From: CAMTVQ01 sp947085255
GTDB taxonomy: Bacteria; Bacteroidota; Bacteroidia; Sphingobacteriales; Sphingobacteriaceae
Assembly: GCA_947085255.1 (NCBI GenBank)
Contig: CAMTVQ010000012.1
Location: forward strand, 1 to 64,000
DNA length: 64,000 nt
Direction: 5' to 3'
Position numbers and translations under genes: made by a program
The notes under the pieces: model-generated
What the model saw: only the letters and a program-made list of their open reading frames with translations
The model's database searches: none
What the model was told of the DNA's origin: nothing
Shown here: positions 54,935 through 61,462 of the stretch, piece by piece
How the letters are laid out: every line of letters starts with the position of its first letter
How positions within the stretch are numbered: position 1 is the stretch's first letter

Positions 54935-55039
54935 TCAGTGTGACATCTTTTTAGACTTTTTATCGGTATAATTGATATACAACAATGCTATAACCGCAAA
55001 AACAGACATCATTAACCCTAAATAAATTACATTTTCCAT
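54935..55039 (-). CDS. Tiny single-pass membrane protein, 34 residues
   Basis: Translating the minus strand gives an ATG at 55039 and a TGA at 54935-54937. The product begins MENVIYLGLMMSVFAVIALL and ends in a basic tail (YINYTDKKSKKMSH). It is one transmembrane helix, N-out by the positive-inside rule. Support comes from tight packing: one base after the upstream 62-residue gene and 4 bases before dtd, with no other frame using this DNA. No known family recognised. Confidence 0.6.
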   Translation of the reverse strand: MENVIYLGLMMSVFAVIALLYINYTDKKSKKMSH

Positions 55040-55040
55040 T

Positions 55041-55229
55041 TTATTTCTTATTAAAAATTAGCAAGCCTATTATAAGTAAGAACAACGAAAGAAGAAAGCC
55101 TACTAGTATAAGTGTTATTTTGGGTAGAGTGGGAATATTTATAACTGAACCTAAGATAGCTCCTCCAAAAATCAATTTTGATATATCTATTAGGTAATCT
55201 CCCAATTTTTCTTTTGTTTTTAACCTCAT
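55041..55229 (-). CDS. Small two-helix membrane protein, 62 residues
   Basis: A basic, amphipathic start (MRLKTKEKLGDYLIDISKL) leads into a first helix (IFGGAILGSVINI) and a second one (ITLILVGFLLSLFLLIIGLL), ending NKK. The ATG overlaps the stop codon of the M48 gene in ATGA, a strong sign of translational coupling. The pattern 'GDYLIDISKLIFGG' resembles small Bacteroidota proteins of the DUF6722 type, from memory and unverified. Function unknown; the 34-residue gene follows after one base. Confidence 0.7.
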   Translation of the reverse strand: MRLKTKEKLGDYLIDISKLIFGGAILGSVINIPTLPKITLILVGFLLSLFLLIIGLLIFNKK

Positions 55230-56023
55230 GGTAACGTGTTTTTGAACGCTGCATACTCGTTATCAAAAGTGCCATTGCCTGTGCAATTAAGAGTGCCTTT
55301 TTCGGCTTCTATTTTTTGTACTCGGTCGCAAGAATTAGGATGAGTGCTAAAAAAAGCACTTGATTCACAGTCGTAGCCGTCTGCAATTAATTTAGAAAAG
55401 AAACCAGCAGCGCCGGCAGCATTATAGCTGGTAGGACAAAGATATTTTACCGAATACTCATCGGCTTCTTTTTCGTGCGAACGGCTATTCTGTAATTGGT
55501 ATAATCCGCCAGCTATTTGTTTTAGTAAATTATCATCTCTACCCAACACCACACTTAATAGCTGAGAAACGCCATAATTAGTTTGTAATTGTCGGCTGGT
55601 ATGTCGTCTGTCGGCATGTGCCATTTCGTGCCCCAATACACCAGCCAACTCATCTTTGCCATCTAAGTATTTCATCAATCCAGTGTATACATAAATATAG
55701 CCACCTGGGGTACAAAAGGCATTTAGCGTGGTATCATTGTCAATAATAAAGAGTTCCCATTCAAATTCATCTTTGTAAACTACTTTGCCGCTATTGAGTA
55801 GTTCGTTGCGTATGCCATCTAAAAAAGCGTAGGCACTAGCATACTGGCTGCGACTAGCAATTGGAAATTCCGTAGGATCTGCAGCTATCTCTGCTTTTAC
55901 TTGTTTGCCTAGGGTAATGTCATCATTAATACTAAATAGAGGTACAAATGGTGCATCTTTTTTACACGAGTTGAACAAAAGTGTTGCTACAGTAGCTAAT
56001 AGGATAAGTTTTCTCGCTTGCAT
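55226..56023 (-). CDS. M48 family zinc metalloprotease, lipoprotein
   Basis: About 265 residues from ATG 56023 (a TTG two codons earlier is possible). A lipobox (LLFNSC, Cys near residue 20) anchors it to a membrane. HEMAH at about 132-136 is the zinc-binding HExxH, and 'SHEKEADEYSVKYL' supplies the downstream glutamate ligand, as in BepA/LoiP-type periplasmic M48 proteases that check outer-membrane protein assembly. It follows rsgA by a short spacer and overlaps the 62-residue gene. Envelope quality control is the inferred role. Confidence 0.9.
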   Translation of the reverse strand: MQARKLILLATVATLLFNSCKKDAPFVPLFSINDDITLGKQVKAEIAADPTEFPIASRSQYASAYAFLDGIRNELLNSGKVVYKDEFEWELFIIDNDTTLNAFCTPGGYIYVYTGLMKYLDGKDELAGVLGHEMAHADRRHTSRQLQTNYGVSQLLSVVLGRDDNLLKQIAGGLYQLQNSRSHEKEADEYSVKYLCPTSYNAAGAAGFFSKLIADGYDCESSAFFSTHPNSCDRVQKIEAEKGTLNCTGNGTFDNEYAAFKNTLP

Positions 56024-56060
56024 GGTCAATATATTTATCCAAAAATAATCATTATAAAAG

Positions 56061-56981
56061 TCAATTACGATTATTATCGCCCAATACCATACTGCAATAA
56101 CTTTCGTAACGGCTTAACGCAATTTTTTCGTGCTTAACGCCTTCAATTACACTGCATCCGGGTTCGTTTAGGTGTTTGCAATTATGAAATTTACACTGAT
56201 TAAACAACAGTCGCATTTCGGGGAAAAAGTGCGAAATTTCTTCGGGGGCTATATCTACAATACCTAGTTCTTTAATACCTGGCGTATCAATAATAAAGCC
56301 TCCATCGGGTAACTCATGCATTTCGGCAAAGGTGGTGGTGTGTTTCCCTTTAGAGGAGTGGTCTGAAATTTCGGCCGTTTTTAATATCAAATCAGGTATT
56401 AAATGGTTGATAAGTGTGGATTTTCCCACACCAGAATGACCGGTAAAAAGCGTGGTTTTATTTTCGAGTAGAGATTTTAGCTGAAAAGTATTATGTCCTT
56501 TTAATGCAGATACTTCGATACAGTAGTAGCCAATGGCGGTATAAAGTTGTTCCATTTCGCGCATTACTTCTATAGCTTCTACCGTGTATAAATCAAACTT
56601 ATTGAACACTAGAATTACGGGAATGCTATACGCTTCGGCTGTTACCAAAAAACGGTCGATAAATCCAAAAGAGGTGCGCGGCTGTGCAAGTGTAATTACC
56701 AATGCCGCTTGGTCCATATTGGCGGCTATAATATGGCTTTGCCGACTGAGGTTAGTAGCCCTGCGGATAATGTAGTTGTCACGGTCGAACAACTCCATGA
56801 TAATTCCTGTAGGCTGATTGGGTTCTAGCTCAATCTCTACTTTATCACCTACAGTAATGGGGTTGGTGCTTTCGGCACCTTTTAGTCTAAATTTACCCCT
56901 TACCCTACAGTCGTAGCGTTCGCCGTTTGTGGCCAACACCGAGTACCAGCTTCCTGTAGATTTAATGACGATTCCTTGCAA
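56061..56981 (-). CDS. rsgA: Ribosome small-subunit-dependent GTPase RsgA
   Basis: A 306-residue circularly permuted GTPase that helps mature the 30S subunit. An OB fold (residues 1-70) comes first. The permuted GTPase motifs follow: G4 NKFD at 127-130, G1 GHSGVGKS at 181-188, G3 DTPG at 232-235. The C-terminal zinc site is C263, C268, H270 and C276. It is the likely first gene of the minus-strand unit rsgA-M48-small membrane proteins-dtd-mazG. Confidence 0.96.
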   Translation of the reverse strand: MQGIVIKSTGSWYSVLATNGERYDCRVRGKFRLKGAESTNPITVGDKVEIELEPNQPTGIIMELFDRDNYIIRRATNLSRQSHIIAANMDQAALVITLAQPRTSFGFIDRFLVTAEAYSIPVILVFNKFDLYTVEAIEVMREMEQLYTAIGYYCIEVSALKGHNTFQLKSLLENKTTLFTGHSGVGKSTLINHLIPDLILKTAEISDHSSKGKHTTTFAEMHELPDGGFIIDTPGIKELGIVDIAPEEISHFFPEMRLLFNQCKFHNCKHLNEPGCSVIEGVKHEKIALSRYESYCSMVLGDNNRN

Positions 56982-57124
56982 ACGATACTAATTAGGCTGC
57001 AAATATCATTATATTTATTGGAAAGCCATTTTTGTTTTAGTAAAACATTGCACATAAATAGATGTTGCTACATACAAAAAGATTAAATTCAACCCGTTAT
57101 TCTTCACCAAACAACTCATTAGTA

Positions 57125-58075
57125 ATGAACACAAAACACATCCTTACAATTTTTACGCTTATTGCCACAAGTCTTTCGGGAGCAGTAGCTCAAAACATTA
57201 CGTTCACCGAAAAAGAATTGTATCCCGAAGGCATTGATTATAATGCAAAAGACAAGTCGTTTTATGTAACCTCTTTACATTATGGTAAGGTGGGTAAAGT
57301 AAGTGCTGATGGTACGTACGCTACGTTTATTGATGATGCAGATATTCCTTCTGCCATTGGTATTCGTATTGATAAAGTTAATAATCAATTGATTGTGTGT
57401 GGTTCTGACCCAGGCGTATCTGTAAAAACAAATGTAGCTACTCAGCGTAAATTGGCTAAACTAGGTTTTTATGATTTAACTACTGGCAAGCGTAAAGCAT
57501 TGGTAGATTTAGAGGCACTCAATACAAAAAGCGAACTGAACTTTGCGAATGATATTGCCATTGATAAGAATGGTAATGTATTTGTAACCAATAGCTTTGC
57601 TCCAATAGTATATAAAATTGATGCAAAAACATACAAAGCCAGTATTTTTGCACAAAGTGAGTTGTTTGCTGCCGAAGGTTTTGGCTTAAACGGTTTGGTG
57701 GCGTTGGATAATGGAAATGTAGTGGTGTGCAATAGCAGATTAGGCGCATTATACGTAATTGACGGGAAGACACCTACTAAAATTGCCCCCGTTATTGTTG
57801 AGGCAGATTTAAAAGGTGCTGATGGATTGTTTTTGAATGGAAACACAGAATTGGTAGTGATTAGCAATGCACAACAAAAAGTATTTAGGCTCAATAGCAC
57901 AGATGGTTTTGCCACAGCTCGTGTTACGGGCGAAGCTAAATCGATAAATACCTTTCCTACTACAGGTGTTGTAGTAAACAATAAGTATTACGTGTTGAAT
58001 GCAAAACTCAACGAAATTTTTACTCCAGGCGCTGTATTAACCTCCGATTATATTATTCAAGAAGTTACGTTTTAG
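57125..58075 (+). CDS. Secreted SMP-30/gluconolactonase-like beta-propeller protein
   Basis: About 316 residues starting at ATG 57125 (MNTKHILTIFTLIATSLSGAVAQ), a clear signal peptide; an upstream ATG at 57062 would bury it. The mature part repeats propeller strands: 'YPEGIDYNAKDKSFYVTSL', 'FANDIAIDKNGNVFVTNS', 'GLNGLVALDNGNVVV', 'GADGLFLNGNTELVVIS'. This fits the six-bladed SMP-30/strictosidine-synthase-like group, some of which are calcium-dependent lactonases. Catalytic residues are not evident. A bidirectional terminator follows. Confidence 0.75.
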   Translation: MNTKHILTIFTLIATSLSGAVAQNITFTEKELYPEGIDYNAKDKSFYVTSLHYGKVGKVSADGTYATFIDDADIPSAIGIRIDKVNNQLIVCGSDPGVSVKTNVATQRKLAKLGFYDLTTGKRKALVDLEALNTKSELNFANDIAIDKNGNVFVTNSFAPIVYKIDAKTYKASIFAQSELFAAEGFGLNGLVALDNGNVVVCNSRLGALYVIDGKTPTKIAPVIVEADLKGADGLFLNGNTELVVISNAQQKVFRLNSTDGFATARVTGEAKSINTFPTTGVVVNNKYYVLNAKLNEIFTPGAVLTSDYIIQEVTF

Positions 58076-58091
58076 TTCTTTTGGTACCATA

Positions 58092-58128
58092 AAAAAAGCC
58101 TCTCTAATTAAATTAAGGAGGCTTTTTT
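58092..58128. terminator. Bidirectional terminator between convergent genes
   Basis: AAAAAAGCCTC (58092-58102) pairs perfectly with GAGGCTTTTTT (58118-58128), giving an 11-bp stem with A and T tracts on either side. It lies between the convergent propeller gene and the Asp-box gene and can end both transcripts. Confidence 0.9.
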
Positions 58129-58142
58129 GTGCAATTGGGTAT

Positions 58143-60305
58143 TTATTGCTTGCTAATAATAATCTTGCTGCTTAGTGTTTTATCGGCGGTGATGATTTTG
58201 CATACATACATGCCATCGGATAAATCAGTGACATCTATTTGTTGTTGAGTAGTATTGCTGCTACTGGTTTTTACCAGTTTACCTTGAAGGTCGAATAGCT
58301 GGGTGGTAAATGTTTGGTTGTTGTTTGGCAACTGTATTGTTAGTGTGCTATTTACGGGGTTGGGGTACACCAATAGTTCATCTTTTGTGCCTAGGTAGTG
58401 TACTTGGGTGGTGCCAGTTAATTGGGAGTTGCGCCAGATGCCTGCCCTACCATTCATCACTACTACCATGCTGCCATTAATTATCTCAAAATCGCTAATA
58501 GTTTCTACTTGGTCTAAAGTAAACCCATTATTGAAAGGCGTAAATGTTTTACCATTGTTGGCACTTACTACTATTCCTTTTTCACTAAACATGCGTGCGT
58601 ATAAATAGTTACCTTCTCTTTTGATTTTATACACCTTGTTATTAATTGTTGAAGAAGTAACCAATTCCCACTTTTCCGCCGCTCGCCTAAAAATTTGACT
58701 CCCAGGTTCAAAATTATCTTTGGGTATAATTGTAGTAAGCTCTCCATCTACTACTCCTAAATAGTATGGCCCTCTCATATCTTTCAGTCCCAAACCTATA
58801 GTGTCTAACAACCAAGAATTTCCATTATCTAATGAGCGAAAAATTTCATTAGAAGTAGCCAGATATGCTATGCCATTTGCGCCAACAATTTGCGCAAATC
58901 TATTATCATTGGGATTTGGTATTCCTGAAGTTATATCAATCCATGTTTCTCCTTCATTAGTACTTTTATAATACGTATCATTTAAACTAATAAATAATGT
59001 ATTATCATTGCTGCCCATAATATATGGATAAACTGTTTTTTTATTAGGTAAATCTACCTGTATCCAATCCTTACCATAATTGGTAGATTTATAGAAAGTA
59101 CACATTGAAAAAGAATTTCCGAATGTAGTTGTGAGGAAAATAGCATCTTGTGTCGAAAAAATGTCATAAAAAGTAATACTTTGAGAAATTTCTAATCCAG
59201 TTTCTCTCGGTAAAAATATTTCTCCATCATCTAAAGAGCGATATACTCCAGCAAATTGATCATTTGTTATTAGTGTGTTATTAACATTCAAAATCTCTCT
59301 CCAAATCGATCCTATATACCCATCAACTTTAGGAAACCATGATGCTCCCTTGTCTGAACTTGCATATATTCCATCATCAAAACCTGCTAAAAGAGTTACA
59401 TCATCGATAGCAGAAATAGTACGTAGATAGTTTGATTTTAGGCCATTTCCTATCACTTTTTGCCAAGATTGACCATTATTTATGGATGCATACATTCCTC
59501 CGTTTTTTGTAATGGCATTATAAGCAGATATGTAAAGGACATTATTAACAAAACTTAGTGCCGAATAATGGGTATTTGCTGGCAGTCCTGTACTTGATTT
59601 TACCCATACATTACTTGCAAATTTGTACACTTCCGAACTTAACCCCGAATGTGTGGTGATATACAAGGCATTATCATCTCCGGTAAATGCCATGCCCAGA
59701 GAGAAATTTCTCAAACTAGGCAATCCTGTTGTAGAGATGTTTGTAAAATTTACACCGTTAATACTTTCATGTATTTTACTTTCAGTGATAATATATAGTT
59801 TATTATTTACCGTTTGTATGCCAAATACTTCCCCTTTTAAAGTAAAGTGTTTAGAGAAACTAGTACCATCGTCATCTGAAGAATACACACTAGCAGAGTC
59901 GATAAAAGAAGTATAGGTTGCTACTACGAGTTTAGGACCAAATGTGCCTCCTATGTTTGCCAGTATAGTACCATCTATAGAAACGTCTGTCCAACTACTA
60001 CCAGAAATACTTCTTTTTAATTTGTTTCTGGTGCCACAAAAGAGCATGTTGTCATTACTGAAAAACTTTGCTCCTGTATAAGATGTACGGGTTGTAGTAT
60101 TTTCTATAGTTCCTAAATATCCCCAGCTTTCAACGTTATTATTAGATTGGTAGAGCTTTCCATCTTGAGATAATACATAAGTGTTAAAAGATTTTTTTGC
60201 TATACCAATTGGTTCTCCACCTATAAAATTTTGCACACGTGTCCATTGGGCTTGGGCAGTAAGCATGCTTGCTACTGCCAAAATGGTGATAATGATTTTT
60301 TTCAT
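58143..60305 (-). CDS. Secreted Asp-box (BNR/sortilin-like) repeat protein with T9SS sorting domain
   Basis: A 720-residue exported protein (signal peptide ending LTAQAQ). At least eight Asp-box-like motifs are visible, for example SSDDGTSF, SINNGQSW, SSDKGASW, STNYGKDW, STNEGETW, SLDNGNSW and SANNGKTF; they define a propeller of the BNR/sortilin/photosystem-II-assembly-like type. The C-terminus 'LLVYPNPVNSTLTIQLP', 'LFDLQGKLVKTSS', 'LSDGMYVCKIIT' is a T9SS type A sorting domain. It should be delivered to the cell surface. Ligand or substrate unknown; sialidase residues are not evident. Confidence 0.82.
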   Translation of the reverse strand: MKKIIITILAVASMLTAQAQWTRVQNFIGGEPIGIAKKSFNTYVLSQDGKLYQSNNNVESWGYLGTIENTTTRTSYTGAKFFSNDNMLFCGTRNKLKRSISGSSWTDVSIDGTILANIGGTFGPKLVVATYTSFIDSASVYSSDDDGTSFSKHFTLKGEVFGIQTVNNKLYIITESKIHESINGVNFTNISTTGLPSLRNFSLGMAFTGDDNALYITTHSGLSSEVYKFASNVWVKSSTGLPANTHYSALSFVNNVLYISAYNAITKNGGMYASINNGQSWQKVIGNGLKSNYLRTISAIDDVTLLAGFDDGIYASSDKGASWFPKVDGYIGSIWREILNVNNTLITNDQFAGVYRSLDDGEIFLPRETGLEISQSITFYDIFSTQDAIFLTTTFGNSFSMCTFYKSTNYGKDWIQVDLPNKKTVYPYIMGSNDNTLFISLNDTYYKSTNEGETWIDITSGIPNPNDNRFAQIVGANGIAYLATSNEIFRSLDNGNSWLLDTIGLGLKDMRGPYYLGVVDGELTTIIPKDNFEPGSQIFRRAAEKWELVTSSTINNKVYKIKREGNYLYARMFSEKGIVVSANNGKTFTPFNNGFTLDQVETISDFEIINGSMVVVMNGRAGIWRNSQLTGTTQVHYLGTKDELLVYPNPVNSTLTIQLPNNNQTFTTQLFDLQGKLVKTSSSNTTQQQIDVTDLSDGMYVCKIITADKTLSSKIIISKQ

Positions 60306-60408
60306 AGTAATTAAAAATTAGGCTGAGGTTTAGCCATCTCATAGGTTTGCGATAAGATGAATTAGGTATCACAAATCTATACTTTTTTTAAATTATACAA
60401 TTTCATTA

Positions 60409-61362
60409 CTAAAATACTTGGCGTGCAATACGTTGTATTACATCCGATTTGCCCATAGTGTAGTAATGTAATACAGGTACTCCGGCTTTTACCAATTCTT
60501 TGCTTTGGTTTAAGCACCATTCTTCGCCTATTTCTTTTACCTGTTTATCGTCTTTGCATTGCTCAACGGCATCGCTTAGGTCTTCAGGCAAATCGATGTG
60601 GAATATTTTTGGCAAGAAAGTCAGTTGCTTTTTGGTGGCTAATGGTTTTAAGCCAGGGATAATGGGAACGTTGATACCCGCAGCTCTGCATTTGTCTACA
60701 AACTCAAAATATTTCTTGTTGTCGTAAAACATTTGGGTAACAATATAATCGGCACCCATATCTACTTTTTGTTTCAGATACGTTAAGTCCGATTTTAAGT
60801 TGGGTGCTTCAAAATGCTTTTCGGGATAGCCCGCTATGCCTATACAAAAATTAGTTGCCGAAGCATTGCTTACTTCTTCGTGTAGGTATTTGCCCCTGTT
60901 CATATCTATTACTTGGGCTAGCAATTCAGATGCATAATGATGTCCATCGGGTTCGGGCACAAAACCTACATCATCTTTGCGGGCATCGCCACGCAGCACC
61001 AATACATTATCAATACCCAAAAACTTTAATTCAATGAGTGCATTTTCGGTATCTTCTTTACTGAAACCACCACAAATAATATGCGGAACAGCATCTACAT
61101 GATATTTAAACTGAATAGCAGCGCAAATACTTACCGTGCCAGGGCGTTTGCGGGTTGCCACTTTTTCCAACAATCCATTGGGTTGTTTTATATAAATAAA
61201 ATCTTCACGGTGGTAGGTTACATCAATAAACGGCGGTTTAAACTCCATTAATGGGTCTATAGAATCGAAAATTTGCTGTATGCCTTGTCCTTTTAAAGGA
61301 GGCAGTAATTCGAAAGAAAATAAACTCTTTTTAGCGTTCTTTATGTGTTCGGTGATTTTCAT
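60409..61362 (-). CDS. metF: Methylenetetrahydrofolate reductase
   Basis: A 317-residue TIM-barrel flavoprotein that reduces methylene-THF to methyl-THF for methionine synthesis. 'FSFELLPPLKGQG' carries the catalytic glutamate. 'FIDVTYHRED', 'LVLRGDARKDD', 'GADYIVTQMFYDNKKYFEFVDKCRAAGINVPIIPGLKP' follow the family order. Its product is the substrate of MetH, encoded immediately upstream on the same strand. The spacer between them is almost entirely repeat DNA that reaches within a few bases of the metF ATG. Confidence 0.96.
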   Translation of the reverse strand: MKITEHIKNAKKSLFSFELLPPLKGQGIQQIFDSIDPLMEFKPPFIDVTYHREDFIYIKQPNGLLEKVATRKRPGTVSICAAIQFKYHVDAVPHIICGGFSKEDTENALIELKFLGIDNVLVLRGDARKDDVGFVPEPDGHHYASELLAQVIDMNRGKYLHEEVSNASATNFCIGIAGYPEKHFEAPNLKSDLTYLKQKVDMGADYIVTQMFYDNKKYFEFVDKCRAAGINVPIIPGLKPLATKKQLTFLPKIFHIDLPEDLSDAVEQCKDDKQVKEIGEEWCLNQSKELVKAGVPVLHYYTMGKSDVIQRIARQVF

Positions 61363-61367
61363 ATATG

Positions 61368-61459
61368 GGTTGTCGGTTACCTGTTACCAGTTATCTGTTG
61401 CCGGTTATCAGTTACCAGTTGTCGGTTACCGGTAACTGATAACCGACAACTGGTAACAT
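61368..61459. repeat. GTTATCAGTTACC-type palindromic repeat in the metH-metF spacer
   Basis: A perfect 18-bp inverted repeat (61411-61428 with 61440-61457) overlaps two further palindromes: GTTACCGGTAAC at 61425-61436 and TTATCAGTTACC/GGTAACTGATAA (61405-61416 with 61431-61442). The remainder (61368-61410) is made of variants of GTTACC, GTTATC and GTTGTC steps. It fills the spacer and precedes the metF start. CCGGTAACTGATAAC (61429-61443) recurs inside metH. Confidence 0.88.
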
Positions 61460-61462
61460 TAG

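Noticed and set aside
57062..57124. Upstream start for the propeller protein
   Set aside because: It would place 21 residues before a perfect signal peptide; the ATG at 57125 is preferred.
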